Origin: Verrucomicrobiota bacterium
GTDB taxonomy: Bacteria > Verrucomicrobiota > Verrucomicrobiia > Chthoniobacterales > Terrimicrobiaceae
Length of the DNA: 64,000 bases
Direction of reading: 5' to 3'
Assembly (NCBI GenBank): GCA_026398275.1
Contig: JAPLTF010000026.1
Location: forward strand, 1-64,000
The translations under genes and the position numbers were made by a program. Below are positions 52,254 to 61,927 of the stretch, one piece after another (positions within the stretch are counted from its first letter, which is position 1; every line of letters begins with the position of its first letter). The notes beneath the pieces are model-generated. The model saw only the letters and a program-made list of their open reading frames with translations. It made no database searches and was not told where the DNA came from.

Positions 52254-53332
52254 ATTCATTCCGACAGACCTTCTCCGGAAAAAAGATCTGGCTATCCGGA
52301 GTTTCCGGATTCAAAGGAGCGTGGCTCGCCGAGTGGCTCCTTTCGCTGGGTGCGGAGATCCGTGGATTCTCCCTGCCCGCGCCCACTGCGCCGTCGCTCT
52401 TTGAGCAGGGCGGCCTCGCCTCCCGCATTGTGTGGGATTGTGCCGACCTGCGTGATGCCAATGCTGTGCGCGCTTCGATGATCAAGGCCGCCCCGGACTT
52501 CATTTTTCACCTGGCGGCACAACCACTCGTAAGGCTCTCCTATCGGGAACCGGTCGAAACATGGAACACCAATGTCATGGGGACGATCCATGTTCTCGAA
52601 GCCCTGCGGCAGCTCAACAAGCCGTGCGCCGCGGTCATGGTCACCACCGACAAATGTTACGAGAACCGCGAATGGCTGCACGGCTACCGCGAAGAGGACG
52701 CGCTGGGGGGCCACGATCCTTACAGCTCCAGCAAGGCTGGCTGCGAGTTGGCCATCGCCTCCTGGCGCCGGTCGTTTTTCAAAGATCATCCGGTAAAAGT
52801 CGCGAGCGCCCGCGCCGGAAACGTCATCGGCGGGGGAGACTGGGCGCAGGACCGCATTGTCCCGGACTGCATCCGCGCTCTCGAAAAGGGTGAAGCCATC
52901 CCGGTCAGAAACAAGACCGCGACCCGCCCGTGGCAGCATGTCTTGGAACCGCTCGGTGGTTACCTCGTGCTCGCTTCCAGGCTATCCTCATTATCCGGCC
53001 TCCAGTCTCCGGCAGCGTCCGCCGCAGCCTTCAACTTCGGCCCCGCTTTGGACTCAAATCGCACGGTCGCCGACATCGTTCAGGAAATCCTCAAACACTG
53101 GCCCGGCAAATGGCTGGACAAGTCTGACCACAACGCGCTTCACGAAGCGGGAAAATTAAATCTCGCCACCGACAAGGCATCCCATCTCCTGGGATGGCAG
53201 CCGAAGTGGGATTTTGCCACGACGATCGAAAAGACCGTCGCCTGGTATCGGAGTGCCGCGAACTACCGCAGCCCCGAAGAATTCTCCGCCCTCACCAGGC
53301 GGCAGATAGACGAATATCAAAATGGCGGATGA
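52238..53332 (+). CDS. rfbG: CDP-glucose 4,6-dehydratase
   Basis: 364 residues; SDR enzyme converting CDP-glucose to CDP-4-keto-6-deoxyglucose with bound NAD. Motifs: [31 protein letters not shown], catalytic Tyr-x3-Lys in [13 protein letters not shown], and [19 protein letters not shown]. Complete. A 9-bp inverted repeat spans its stop codon. Confidence 0.93.
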   Translation: MENLVDSFRQTFSGKKIWLSGVSGFKGAWLAEWLLSLGAEIRGFSLPAPTAPSLFEQGGLASRIVWDCADLRDANAVRASMIKAAPDFIFHLAAQPLVRLSYREPVETWNTNVMGTIHVLEALRQLNKPCAAVMVTTDKCYENREWLHGYREEDALGGHDPYSSSKAGCELAIASWRRSFFKDHPVKVASARAGNVIGGGDWAQDRIVPDCIRALEKGEAIPVRNKTATRPWQHVLEPLGGYLVLASRLSSLSGLQSPAASAAAFNFGPALDSNRTVADIVQEILKHWPGKWLDKSDHNALHEAGKLNLATDKASHLLGWQPKWDFATTIEKTVAWYRSAANYRSPEEFSALTRRQIDEYQNGG

Positions 53333-53358
53333 ATAATTGCGCCTGGCGAATCCGCCAT
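53322..53358 (+). other. Inverted repeat at the rfbG-rfbH junction
   Basis: ATGGCGGAT (53322-53330) pairs with ATCCGCCAT (53350-53358), 9-bp stem with 19-nt loop. It overlaps the rfbG stop and precedes rfbH by 24 bp. No T run, so it is not a classical terminator; it may tune the rfbG/rfbH ratio or mRNA stability. Confidence 0.45.
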
Positions 53359-53382
53359 CATGCCGCCGCCATTTCATAGCCC

Positions 53383-54987
53383 ATGAACCCAGTCGAACTC
53401 AAAGCCGAGATCCTCCGCCTCACCCGCGAGTATTCACGGATCACCCACGCTGCCAACCGCCCCGGCGACGATCCGCTCCGCCTGGAGTCAGAAACTTCCG
53501 CCCTGCCTTCCGTGCCCTACGCAGGCCGTGTTTTCGCGGAGGACGAGGTCGAGGCTGCCGTCTCCGCGACGCTTGATTTCTGGCTCACGCTTGGCCCCGA
53601 AGGCGCGGCGTTCGAGAAGGAGTTCGCCACATTCCTCGGCGTCAAACACAGCCTCCTCGTCAACTCGGGGTCGTCCGCCAATCTGATTGCGCTCACCTGC
53701 CTCACGACTCACAAGCTCCCGGATCACAAGCGGATCCGTCCAGGCGACGAGGTCATCACCTGCGCCGCAGGATTTCCCACCACCGTCGCCCCCATCATCC
53801 AGAACGGATGCATCCCCGTCTTCATCGACAACGATCCCGCGACCGGAAACGCCCGCGCGGATCAATTGGAAGCCGCTTACTCTCCGGGAAAAACAAAAGC
53901 CGTCATGCTGGCCCACACGTTAGGCAATCCGTTCGATCTCGGCGCCGTGCTCGCATTCTGCAAAAAGCACGACCTCTGGCTCATCGAAGACAACTGTGAC
54001 GCCCTTGGCAGCACGTATTCCATGCCGGTCGGGATGGCAAAAGAACTTGGCCTCGAGCACCTGCTGAAGATCGCGGAGTCCGGCACCCACCCGATCATCC
54101 GAATCCGGCAGAATTCCGATCTCCCATCTCCCAATTTCGATCTTCTGGTCGCCCCCACCGGGGCATGGGGCGACCTCTCGACCCAATCCTTCTACCCTCC
54201 CCATCACCTGACCATGGGCGAGGGCGGAGCGGTGAACATCATCCGGCGTGCATCCCTGAAAACCTACGCCGAGAGCTTCCGCGACTGGGGCCGCGACTGC
54301 TGGTGTCCGTCCGGAAAAGACAACACCTGCAACAAGAGGTTCGGCTGGCAGCTTGGAGAACTCCCCGAAGGCTATGATCACAAATACATCTACAGCCACA
54401 TGGGGTATAATCTGAAACCCCTCGATCCGCAGGCCGCGATCGGACGCGTCCAATTGAGACGCCTCCCCGCATTCATCGAGGCCCGCAAAGAGAATTGGGA
54501 AACCCTCCGCGGTAGCCTCGCCGACATGGAGGACATCTTCGAATTCTCCCTCCCGACGCATGCGACCGCATGGCTCCCGCCAAGCGGTGCCTCCCCCCTC
54601 GCCGCCCGCCCCTCGGCTCCCGACTCCTTCTCCTGGGACAGCACGCAGTGCCGGACCGATTGTTCCTGGTTCGGATTCATGATCCGCGTGAAGCCGTCCG
54701 CCCCATTCACCGTCCGCGAATTCGCCGCCCACCTCGACGAAAAAAAGATCGGCAACCGCATGCTCTTCGGCGGAAACCTCCTCCGCCAGCCCGCATTCGT
54801 CCAGCTCAAGAAAGACAACCCGAATGCGTTCCGCGCTCTCAACCCGTCACTCCCCGGCGCGGATGAAATCATGCACACCGCCATCTTCCTCGGCACCTAC
54901 CCCGGCTTAACCGCTGGTCAGATCGACTACGAGATCCGGACGATTCGCGAGTTTGTCAGGCAGAAATGTGGAAAGCCAAAGCGATAG
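53383..54987 (+). CDS. rfbH: CDP-4-keto-6-deoxyglucose 3-dehydrase (E1)
   Basis: 534 residues, longer than the usual 435-450. It is a PMP and [2Fe-2S] enzyme that removes the C3 hydroxyl of CDP-4-keto-6-deoxyglucose. The His that replaces the aminotransferase Lys is in YPPHHLTMGEGGAV near 273, and cysteines in RDCWCPSGKDNTC could carry the cluster. Excess length comes from two inserts: about 212-256 (after CDALGSTY) and about 396-419 (LPPSGASPLAARPSAPDS). The product would be CDP-4-keto-3,6-dideoxyglucose; a later reductase or epimerase gene and the E3 partner are not in the window. Confidence 0.9.
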   Translation: MNPVELKAEILRLTREYSRITHAANRPGDDPLRLESETSALPSVPYAGRVFAEDEVEAAVSATLDFWLTLGPEGAAFEKEFATFLGVKHSLLVNSGSSANLIALTCLTTHKLPDHKRIRPGDEVITCAAGFPTTVAPIIQNGCIPVFIDNDPATGNARADQLEAAYSPGKTKAVMLAHTLGNPFDLGAVLAFCKKHDLWLIEDNCDALGSTYSMPVGMAKELGLEHLLKIAESGTHPIIRIRQNSDLPSPNFDLLVAPTGAWGDLSTQSFYPPHHLTMGEGGAVNIIRRASLKTYAESFRDWGRDCWCPSGKDNTCNKRFGWQLGELPEGYDHKYIYSHMGYNLKPLDPQAAIGRVQLRRLPAFIEARKENWETLRGSLADMEDIFEFSLPTHATAWLPPSGASPLAARPSAPDSFSWDSTQCRTDCSWFGFMIRVKPSAPFTVREFAAHLDEKKIGNRMLFGGNLLRQPAFVQLKKDNPNAFRALNPSLPGADEIMHTAIFLGTYPGLTAGQIDYEIRTIREFVRQKCGKPKR

Positions 54988-55051
54988 AGCTTTGCGGATT
55001 GTGAGGTGTCGAATGTTTAGTGCGGGGAGCACAACCGGAGCGGCGTCAGCC

Positions 55052-56329
55052 TCAACGGCCGGCTTGCCAGACGATTTTTCCTGAAACGATCGTTGTGACG
55101 GCGCGTCCCTTCCAAGTGTGCTTGTCGAAGGGAGTGTTGTGGGAGAGGGATTGGGATGCGCTCTTGTCGAACGTCCATTCCCTGTCCGGATCGATCAGCG
55201 TCACATCGCCGGGAGCCCCAACGGAAAGCGTTCCGCGGTCGAGTCGCAGGAGCTTCGCGGGCTCGAGCGTGTAGAGCTCGATGAGACGTTGAAGCGATAT
55301 CACCTTCCGCTTGTGGACGAGGAGGTCGCAGAATGTGGAGAATTCGGTTTCGAGCCCGGTGATGCCAAACGGGGCACGATCAAATTCCACTTCCTTTTCA
55401 TACGAGGCATGGGGCGCGTGGTCGCTGCAGAGAATGTTCAGCGTGCCGTCGGCGATCCCTTCGAGAATCGCCTCCACGTCTTCCTCCGCCCGCAGCGGAG
55501 GGTTCATTTTGAAGTTGGTATCGAAAGTTTTGAGCGTGGCATCGGTGAGGGCGACGTGGTGGGGGCAGACCTCCCCGGAGACCGGGACTCCGCGCTTTCG
55601 CGCTTCGCGGAGCAGGCGGACGCTCCCTCCGGAACTGATGTGCTGGCAATGGATCGGTGACTGGCAAAGCTCGGCGAGCATGATATTCCGTGACACGATC
55701 ATCTCTTCTCCCATCCGGGGCCATCCCGGGAGCCCGAGCCTCAGGCTCCACTCGCCCTCGTGCATAACGCCGTCGCCCACCAGCGAATAGTCCTGGCAAT
55801 GGTCCATCACGGGCAGGTTAAACATCCGGGCATATTCGACCGCGCGCCGCATCACCTCGTGGTTCTGCACGCAGTGGCCATCGTCGGTGAGGGCGACGAC
55901 GCCCGCGGCTGCGAGTGCGCCGAACGGTGCCAGTTCCTCACCGGCAAGCCCCTTGGTGATCGCTCCCGTGCAAAAAACGTTCACGCAGGCGTTCGCCTTG
56001 GCGCGCTCACGGAGCCAGGTGATGGTTGCCGAGCTGTCTGCGGTCGGCGAGGTGTTCGGCATGGCGACCACGCTGGTGAACCCTCCCGCCGCCGCCGCGC
56101 GCGTGCCGGTCGCGATCGTTTCCTTGTGCGACTGGCCCGGCTCGCGCAAGTGGACGTGGATATCGATCAGCCCCGGCGCGACGACGAGCCCGGAGGCATC
56201 GAGAGTTTCACACTTTCCGGCGGGCGGCATGTTCGAGATCCGCCCGTCTGTAACAAAGATATCGGCAATTTCGTCGCGCTGGTTCACCGGATCGATGACC
56301 CGTCCGTTTTTGATGTGAAGATTGTTCAT
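55052..56329 (-). CDS. pyrC: Dihydroorotase
   Basis: 425 residues, type I (PyrC/AllB-like) enzyme for the third pyrimidine step. Metal ligands: HVHLREPGQ near 61, [31 protein letters not shown] and LCSDHAPHA. Start ATG at 56329 overlaps pyrB stop by ATGA; the ORF track extends upstream over pyrB. Last gene of the pyr operon. Confidence 0.94.
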   Translation of the reverse strand: MNNLHIKNGRVIDPVNQRDEIADIFVTDGRISNMPPAGKCETLDASGLVVAPGLIDIHVHLREPGQSHKETIATGTRAAAAGGFTSVVAMPNTSPTADSSATITWLRERAKANACVNVFCTGAITKGLAGEELAPFGALAAAGVVALTDDGHCVQNHEVMRRAVEYARMFNLPVMDHCQDYSLVGDGVMHEGEWSLRLGLPGWPRMGEEMIVSRNIMLAELCQSPIHCQHISSGGSVRLLREARKRGVPVSGEVCPHHVALTDATLKTFDTNFKMNPPLRAEEDVEAILEGIADGTLNILCSDHAPHASYEKEVEFDRAPFGITGLETEFSTFCDLLVHKRKVISLQRLIELYTLEPAKLLRLDRGTLSVGAPGDVTLIDPDREWTFDKSASQSLSHNTPFDKHTWKGRAVTTIVSGKIVWQAGR

Positions 56330-57261
56330 GTCGGGAGTCCGGCTCCTCCGGCGCAGAGGTAGAGAACCGCCATGCGGACGGCGATCCCGTTCGTCACCTG
56401 TTCGAGGATGACGCTGCCCGCCCCGTCGGCGACCTCGCTGTCGATCTCGACACCGCGGTTGATCGGGCCGGGGTGCATGATCAGGCATCCGGGCTTGAGG
56501 CGCGCGGCCCGCGCCTTGGTGAGCCCGAAAAGCGAGACGTATTCGCCGAGGCCGGGGAAATACTCCTTCCGCTGCCGCTCGTGCTGGATGCGGAGGAGGT
56601 TGATGACATCCGCCTCCTCGAGCACATCGTCGAGGCGGTGGGCGACCCGCACGCCGAGCTTTTCAAAGCCGGCGGGGACGAGCGTGGTCGGGCCGACGAG
56701 CGTGACCTTCGCGCCGAGCTTCACCAGCCCGTGGATGTTCGAGCGCGCGACGCGGCTGAAAAGAATGTCCCCGACGATCAGCACGTTGAGTCCGGCGATC
56801 CGCCCGTGCTTTTGCCGCATGGTGAAAATATCCAGCAGCCCCTGGGTCGGGTGCTCGTGCGAGCCGTCGCCGGCGTTGATGATGCTGGATTCCAGCCGGT
56901 CGGCCAGAAACCGCGGCGAGCCGGCTGAGCTGTGCCGGAGCACGATGATGTCTGCGTGGAGCGCCTGCAGGTTCAGCGCGGTGTCTTTCAGAGTTTCACC
57001 TTTTTGCAGGCTGGAGGCGGTCGCAGTGATGTTGACGACATCCGCGCTCAGGCGCATCGCCGCAATCTCGAATGACGTGCGCGTGCGCGTGCTCGGCTCC
57101 ACAAAAAAATTCACGAGCGTCTTGCCGCGGAGGGCGGGGACTTTTTTCAGGCTTCGCTCGCCGACTCCCTTAAATGCGGTCGCCGTGTCGAGGAGGAACT
57201 GGATCTCCTCCGTGCTGAGGTCGTCGAGGCCGATCAGGTCTTTGCGCGTCCAGGTTTTCAT
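56326..57261 (-). CDS. pyrB: Aspartate carbamoyltransferase catalytic subunit
   Basis: 311 residues. Carbamoyl-phosphate motif [14 protein letters not shown] near 56, [18 protein letters not shown] near 136 and aspartate loop [12 protein letters not shown] near 271. It condenses aspartate and carbamoyl phosphate. No pyrI seen. Coupled by 4-bp overlaps to pyrR and pyrC. Confidence 0.96.
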   Translation of the reverse strand: MKTWTRKDLIGLDDLSTEEIQFLLDTATAFKGVGERSLKKVPALRGKTLVNFFVEPSTRTRTSFEIAAMRLSADVVNITATASSLQKGETLKDTALNLQALHADIIVLRHSSAGSPRFLADRLESSIINAGDGSHEHPTQGLLDIFTMRQKHGRIAGLNVLIVGDILFSRVARSNIHGLVKLGAKVTLVGPTTLVPAGFEKLGVRVAHRLDDVLEEADVINLLRIQHERQRKEYFPGLGEYVSLFGLTKARAARLKPGCLIMHPGPINRGVEIDSEVADGAGSVILEQVTNGIAVRMAVLYLCAGGAGLPT

Positions 57262-57800
57262 GGGGTCACCACCTTCACGGAATCGGGCACGCCGTCCAGG
57301 TTCTCAAAGCGCACGCGGATTTTTTCCGCACGGGTCGTCGGAAGGTTCTTTCCGACATAGTCGGCGCGGATCGGAAGCTCGCGGTGGCCGCGATCCACGA
57401 GGACGGCGAGCTGGATTTGCGACGGTCGCCCGAACGAGGCCAGCGCATCGAGGGCGGCCCGGCAGCTGCGGCCCGTGAAAAAAACATCGTCGACCAAAAC
57501 GAGCGGGCGTCCGTCGAGATCCACGGGAAGCTTCGTCGGAACCGGCGCGGTGACTTTTCCCCGCGTCGCAAGGTCGTCCCGGTGCATCGAAATATCCAGC
57601 GTCGCCAGAAACGGACGCTTCTTCTCGATCTTTTCAATGTGGTCCGCCAGCCGGCACGCCACTTCCACCCCGCGGGTGGGAATTCCCGCCAGGACCAAAG
57701 CCTCCAGGTCGGGGTGATGCTCAATGATCTCGTGAGCCATCCGGCGGATCGCCTTTTGAATGGCGTCCACATCCATCTCGATGCGTTCTGTCTCTTGCAA
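57258..57800 (-). CDS. pyrR: Bifunctional PyrR-type regulator / uracil phosphoribosyltransferase
   Basis: 180 residues from a TTG start. The PRPP motif [20 protein letters not shown] near 95 and the N-terminal [19 protein letters not shown] match PyrR. The ATG at 57833 is the first start but has no ribosome site; TTG at 57800 has GAAGGAG 7 nt upstream, so I prefer it. In many bacteria PyrR binds pyr mRNA to attenuate; the 24-bp gap to the gene upstream leaves no room for such a leader here. Overlaps pyrB. Confidence 0.88.
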   Translation of the reverse strand: MQETERIEMDVDAIQKAIRRMAHEIIEHHPDLEALVLAGIPTRGVEVACRLADHIEKIEKKRPFLATLDISMHRDDLATRGKVTAPVPTKLPVDLDGRPLVLVDDVFFTGRSCRAALDALASFGRPSQIQLAVLVDRGHRELPIRADYVGKNLPTTRAEKIRVRFENLDGVPDSVKVVTP

Positions 57801-57858
57801 TATTTTCTCCTTCGTGCCCTCTCGGGAGCACATTAAAGGCTGCTGATTATCAGTTGGG

Positions 57859-58077
57859 TTAAGCTTTTGCCTGCCGGGACCGGTCGGTCCGCCAAGTCGA
57901 GCGATACTTCACAATCCAGTCCAAAAGGGCCCGCTCGAACCCGATGTCCTGCCCGATCTTTTCGCTTTCGATCCACTTGTGCCGGAGGATCTCCTCCCTT
58001 TCGGCGAGAAATTCTTTATAGAGGACCGAGTTCTTCACGAGATCGGCACTCTCGTTTTTCTGGGAGCTCATTTCCAT
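57859..58077 (-). CDS. Small conserved-looking hypothetical protein
   Basis: 72 residues, charged and helical (YKEFLAEREEILRHKWIESEKIGQDIGFERALLDW). It lies directly upstream of pyrR (about 25 bp) and may head the pyr operon. No family named with confidence. Confidence 0.55.
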   Translation of the reverse strand: MEMSSQKNESADLVKNSVLYKEFLAEREEILRHKWIESEKIGQDIGFERALLDWIVKYRSTWRTDRSRQAKA

Positions 58078-58194
58078 GGCATGATGTTGATGCGCTCCGG
58101 AATGTCAAACGGTTTCCTGCGCCTGGCCGCGCATGCTATAATGTAATATCCTGAGGGAAGGCATGTTATGACAACTCGTAGCGAGTGGTTGTTT

Positions 58195-58890
58195 TTAAGA
58201 AAAAAGGGCCTCCATAACGGCCTTGGTGTCGCAAAAGTCCTCAAAAAGAAAGTCCGGCGAATGTTCGGCCAGGGCAGCCCGGTCATAGTTTCCGGTGGCG
58301 ATCGCGACGGTCATTGCACCGATTGCCCGTCCGCATTCGATGTCTCGCGGGGTGTCGCCAATGACAAAAATCCTCCCGGGCTCGAAATCGATGCCGTGTT
58401 TTTCGGTCGCGCGCGCCTGGGCGAACTTGCCGAGCTCGTTGCGGTCGTGGTGGTCGTCCGCGAAGGCTCCGAATTCGAAATAGTCCCACACCCCGTAATG
58501 GCTGAGCTTGATCTCCGCTCCTTTGACCAGGTTGCCGGTCAGGAGCGCGATGACCGCGTCCGGGCGCTGCTTCAGGGCATCGAGGAGCGGGATGATTCCC
58601 GGCAGCACGCGCCCGGGATATTTCGATATGCTATTGCCAAGATGGTGCAGGTAGCTGTCGAGCAGGGCTGCCGTGTTTTCTGGCGAAACCTCCAGACCGT
58701 GCCTCTCCAGGAGCGCGACCGCGATTCGCGCGTCGGTGGCTCCGGGCAGCGTGATGCTTTTTAAATCCTCCTGGACGCCGAACCGCACCGCCATGGCCTC
58801 GATCAGGGCGGATTCTCCGGCACCTCCGGAGGTGATCAGCGTGCCGTCGATGTCGAAGAGAAAGAGCCTCTGGCTATTCGCTGTCGCCAT
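58195..58890 (-). CDS. HAD-superfamily phosphatase (phosphoglycolate phosphatase-like)
   Basis: 231 residues. HAD motif I FLFDIDGTLITSG near 10, motif II LLTGN, Lys near 147, motif IV FVIGDTPRDIECGRA. The cap is helical (C1). Substrate unknown; phosphoglycolate or nucleotide phosphates are likely. The start ATG at 58890 has GAGGA 8 nt upstream; it overlaps infC by 17 bp, so they are cotranscribed. Confidence 0.82.
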   Translation of the reverse strand: MATANSQRLFLFDIDGTLITSGGAGESALIEAMAVRFGVQEDLKSITLPGATDARIAVALLERHGLEVSPENTAALLDSYLHHLGNSISKYPGRVLPGIIPLLDALKQRPDAVIALLTGNLVKGAEIKLSHYGVWDYFEFGAFADDHHDRNELGKFAQARATEKHGIDFEPGRIFVIGDTPRDIECGRAIGAMTVAIATGNYDRAALAEHSPDFLFEDFCDTKAVMEALFS

Positions 58891-59467
58891 CGTCATGGTC
58901 CTCGGGTTCCGGCTCGAGGATGTCGCCATGCTTGCTGAACTTCCGCTGTCTTTTGCCGGCCGGGAGCGGGCTCAATGTCATTCCGATCGCGCGACCGACG
59001 AGCTTCGGCTCCATATCAACATGGGCCATTCCGGCCAGATCCTCGCGGACCCGCTTGACGACCAGCACGCCGAGCTCCTGGTGGGCCATCTCGCGGCCGC
59101 GGAACTGCAGGTGGACTTTGACTTTGTTCCCCTTGTCCAGAAAGTCCTCCGCATGGCGGACCTTCGTGAGGTAGTCGTGCTCGTCAATGTTCACCCGGAA
59201 CTTGATCTCCTTGACCTTCGTGGTCGTCTGCTTTTTGTCCTTCTCCTGCTTGGAAAGGTCGTAGCGGAACTTCCCGAAATCAACGATCCGGCAGACCGGC
59301 GGCTGGGCGTTCGGCGCGATCTCCACTAGATCCAGCCCCATGCTCCTGGCCCGTCGGATGGCCTCGTCCAGGCGCAGGACGCCCAGTTGCTCATTGCTTG
59401 ATGCGACGATGACGCGCACTTCACGGGCGCGGATTCGTTCGTTGATTCGAATATCCTTTAAGTTAAT
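58874..59467 (-). CDS. infC: Translation initiation factor IF-3, probable AUU start
   Basis: 197 residues. Motifs: INERIRAREVRVIVASSNEQ, GLDLVEIAPNAQPPVCRIVD, FGKFRYDLSKQEK, and the C-domain VKVHLQFRGREMAHQELG. It binds the 30S subunit and proofreads start codons. From the ATT at 59467 the protein aligns with the usual N-terminus and GGAGG lies 4 nt upstream; the ORF track's GTG at 59509 adds 14 residues and has no such site. AUU is the classical infC start allowing self-regulation. rpmI and rplT, usual partners, do not follow. Confidence 0.92.
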   Translation of the reverse strand: MNLKDIRINERIRAREVRVIVASSNEQLGVLRLDEAIRRARSMGLDLVEIAPNAQPPVCRIVDFGKFRYDLSKQEKDKKQTTTKVKEIKFRVNIDEHDYLTKVRHAEDFLDKGNKVKVHLQFRGREMAHQELGVLVVKRVREDLAGMAHVDMEPKLVGRAIGMTLSPLPAGKRQRKFSKHGDILEPEPEDHDDGDSE

Positions 59468-59671
59468 AGGGCCTCCGGGGTTTGTTTGTGGACGGTTGTG
59501 TCCAGACACTGGTGAACAGGGGGCTGCACGATGCAGGGAAAGTTGGGTTCATGCGCGGCATGAATCAGCTTTTGCGAATAGAAAAATGCATGTTCAACTT
59601 GTCATCAATACGGGCGTGCGCAGGATGAGTGGAATTCGGGGCGGCACGCAAGAGCAAATTGCACCCGGCCA

Positions 59672-60307
59672 TCAAAATCCCGGATTCGGTCCGCCGACGC
59701 TTCCGGGTCCCTCGCCGCTGCCGGCTGTTCCCGGAGGGAGGTTTTTGCGCGGGCTCGTGTCGAGGAATGTGATCGCCCCGACACCGCCTTTGGCATCGGC
59801 GAGCGCGATGTAGTGGATGCGGCGATCCGCCTTGGGGAACAGCCACTCGCCATTGAATCTGGCGTAGCCCGCATTCAGCCCACGCAGGTCGGTGAGCTGC
59901 GGGACAGCCGCCCCGGTCCTCGTTGGCGGGCCGAACCGCTTGATGAGGTAATCCCGCAGCCCGTCCCAGCCACCGGCGCTTGTCAGGGTGTGCTCGGTCG
60001 GGCCGTTGAAATACCGGAGCTCCATCTTGCGCACGCGGCCGTCCTGGAATGTCAGCACGAGCATGCTGATGTAGGCGTTCGGCTTGTAGATCTCGTAAAC
60101 CTCCCGGTCGCCTCCGGATAGCGGGCTTTTCTTTGCGCTCCCAAATTTCCGGACCACGCTTTTTCCGTCACCAAGCTTGACCCCCGCCACCTCGAGCTTT
60201 TTGAAAACCGTGTCGCCTGGCTTTGGCGCGGGCTTCTTGCCGCCCGTGGCGCATCCGGACAGCATTGCGGCTGCCAGAAGGAAGGTGAGGATGGAACGGG
60301 CGGACAT
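59672..60307 (-). CDS. Lipoprotein of unknown function
   Basis: 211 residues with lipobox LSGCATGG after a hydrophobic stretch (SILTFLLAAAM), so a lipid-anchored envelope protein. The mature part shows beta-rich charged sequence (LVLTFQDGRVRKMELRYF). No family recognised. Start ATG at 60307. 59510-59671 has no gene. Confidence 0.65.
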   Translation of the reverse strand: MSARSILTFLLAAAMLSGCATGGKKPAPKPGDTVFKKLEVAGVKLGDGKSVVRKFGSAKKSPLSGGDREVYEIYKPNAYISMLVLTFQDGRVRKMELRYFNGPTEHTLTSAGGWDGLRDYLIKRFGPPTRTGAAVPQLTDLRGLNAGYARFNGEWLFPKADRRIHYIALADAKGGVGAITFLDTSPRKNLPPGTAGSGEGPGSVGGPNPGF

Positions 60308-60438
60308 GGTTTCGTGGAAGTTCCGTAATCGCAACACACCCCCGGAAAAAAGGCCAGAAGAGAATAGCCGGATAATTGTCGCCAGAAAGCGGTTGCATTT
60401 CCCCGCCGACGGGTCCAGTCTCCACGTCCATCTATTTT

Positions 60439-60594
60439 ATGAGTCAGCATCCCAGTTTGAAAGGCAAAGGGGCCATCCAGGCCAAGCGCAGTGTTTTGAA
60501 AAGGTTCGAGCGCGTCGATCTCTTGAAGAAGCGCGGTCAATTCAAAGACGGCCAGCGCGTGATCGGCCTGCCCAAGACGAAACCGGAGGATTAA
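60439..60594 (+). CDS. Small basic protein (TIGR04137-like)
   Basis: 51 residues, 14 Lys or Arg (MSQHPSLKGKGAIQAKRSVL ... RGQFKDGQRVIGLPKTKPED). The SLKGKG...KRxVLKRFERVxxLKKRGxxxxGQxVxGLPKTKP pattern is that of a small basic protein family of Chlamydiae, Verrucomicrobia and relatives, proposed to be a ribosome-associated protein. It is the strongest taxonomic marker in the window. 13 bp before the rluB-like gene. Confidence 0.8.
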   Translation: MSQHPSLKGKGAIQAKRSVLKRFERVDLLKKRGQFKDGQRVIGLPKTKPED

Positions 60595-60607
60595 TTCCTC
60601 CCCGCCC

Positions 60608-61396
60608 ATGCGGCTGAACCGCTTTCTTGCCGCTGCGGGCCTCGGGTCCAGACGGTCCTGCGAAAATCTCATTGCGTCCGGCGCTGTCGCGATTAACGGC
60701 AGCCGCGTCGAAAAGCTGGCGACGGTGGTCGCCGACGGTGACGACGTCCGGGTCCACGGGCGCATCATCCGGGTTGCCAAACCGATGTATGTGCTCTTCC
60801 ACAAGCCCCGCGGGTTTGTGGTGACCAAGTCCGATGAGCGCGGGCGGCGGACGATTTACGATCTTCTCCCCCCGGAGTTCACCACGCTTTTCCATGTCGG
60901 ACGTCTCGACAGGGACAGCGAGGGCCTCCTCCTGCTCACCAACGACGGCGACCTTGCGCAGAAGCTCACGCATCCGTCCCACGGGATCGAGAAGGAATAC
61001 GAGGTCACGCTCGACAAATCCTTCGACTCCGCGCACTCGGCCAAAATGATTCGAGGCATCTTCATCGAGGGCGGCCGCGGCCGCTTCGAGCGCATTCGCA
61101 TCCTCGGTCCCGGCCGCGTCAGCGTCGTGCTCCGCCAGGGGATCAAGCGCCAGATCCGCCTCATGTTTTACGACATGGGCTACGAGGTCGAACGCCTCAA
61201 ACGGACCCGGATCGGCAAGATTGACGACGCGGGGATCCCCCCCGGCCACTTCCGGTTCCTCACCCCCCGCGAACTCCAGTCCCTCCAGGCGGAGAAAAAT
61301 CCGGAGCCCGACGCGCGGAAACCCCGCAGGCCGCGGCCGTCAGCATCCGCCCGCCCGAAGACCGGGAGGGCGAGGCTCCGTCCGAACCCAAATTAG
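60608..61396 (+). CDS. RluB/RsuA-family pseudouridine synthase
   Basis: 262 residues. S4 domain (RLNRFLAAAGLGSRRSCENLI) followed by catalytic Asp in HVGRLDRDSEGLLLLTNDGD, and KRQIRLMFYDMGYEVERLKRTRIG. Makes pseudouridine in 23S or 16S rRNA; RluB, RluF and RsuA are alternatives, so I give no symbol. The C-terminal tail is a basic Pro/Arg-rich stretch. Confidence 0.85.
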   Translation: MRLNRFLAAAGLGSRRSCENLIASGAVAINGSRVEKLATVVADGDDVRVHGRIIRVAKPMYVLFHKPRGFVVTKSDERGRRTIYDLLPPEFTTLFHVGRLDRDSEGLLLLTNDGDLAQKLTHPSHGIEKEYEVTLDKSFDSAHSAKMIRGIFIEGGRGRFERIRILGPGRVSVVLRQGIKRQIRLMFYDMGYEVERLKRTRIGKIDDAGIPPGHFRFLTPRELQSLQAEKNPEPDARKPRRPRPSASARPKTGRARLRPNPN

Positions 61397-61522
61397 TCGG
61401 CTCGGACAGCCGACCGAAGGGAGACAGGCTTTCCGCAGAAAAGAGCGAAGCGTCCAAAGCCTCGCCCCTGCCAAAATCTTCTGCTTGAGTCGTCAGCCGC
61501 GCTCGCGTTGGATACTCGAACC

Positions 61523-61927
61523 ATGAAGACCCTTGTCAGCAGCGTTCCCGACGGGCCGAAGGCGATCGGCCCCTACTCGCTCGGCGTGGTGGCCGGCGGG
61601 CCGTTTGTTTTTGTGTCCGGCATGACTCCGTTCAGCCCGGCGACCGGAAAAATCGAGCGGGGTTCGATCGCCGGGCAGACCGTGCTGGTCCTGGAAAACA
61701 TCAAAAGAGTTCTCGGGGCCTCCGGGGCTTCGCTCGCCGATGTCGTGAGCTGCCGGGTCTATCTTTCGAGTCTCACGCCCGAAACATTCCGGGAGATGAA
61801 CGAGGTTTACGCAGGCTACTTCGGCGATTCCCTGCCCGCCCGCGCAACGATCGGCGCCCAGCTCCTTGGATTCGATGTTGAAATCGAATGCGTGGCGGCT
61901 ATTCCTACCCCAAACACATCCCTATGA
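61523..61927 (+). CDS. RidA-family reactive intermediate deaminase
   Basis: 134 residues. Hydrolyses 2-aminoacrylate-type enamines or imines. [18 protein letters not shown] near 17 and the catalytic Arg in [19 protein letters not shown] near 107 are present. It may be called RidA or a RutC/YjgF paralogue. Start ATG at 61523. The stop overlaps mscL by ATGA. Confidence 0.88.
   Translation: MKTLVSSVPDGPKAIGPYSLGVVAGGPFVFVSGMTPFSPATGKIERGSIAGQTVLVLENIKRVLGASGASLADVVSCRVYLSSLTPETFREMNEVYAGYFGDSLPARATIGAQLLGFDVEIECVAAIPTPNTSL

Noticed and set aside
57801-57858. PyrR-binding attenuator leader
   Set aside because: The space between the 72-aa gene and pyrR is too short for terminator/antiterminator folds and no hairpin with a T run is visible.
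61394-61414. Terminator after the rluB-like gene
   Set aside because: GTCGGCT/AGCCGAC forms a 7-bp stem but no T run follows on either strand.
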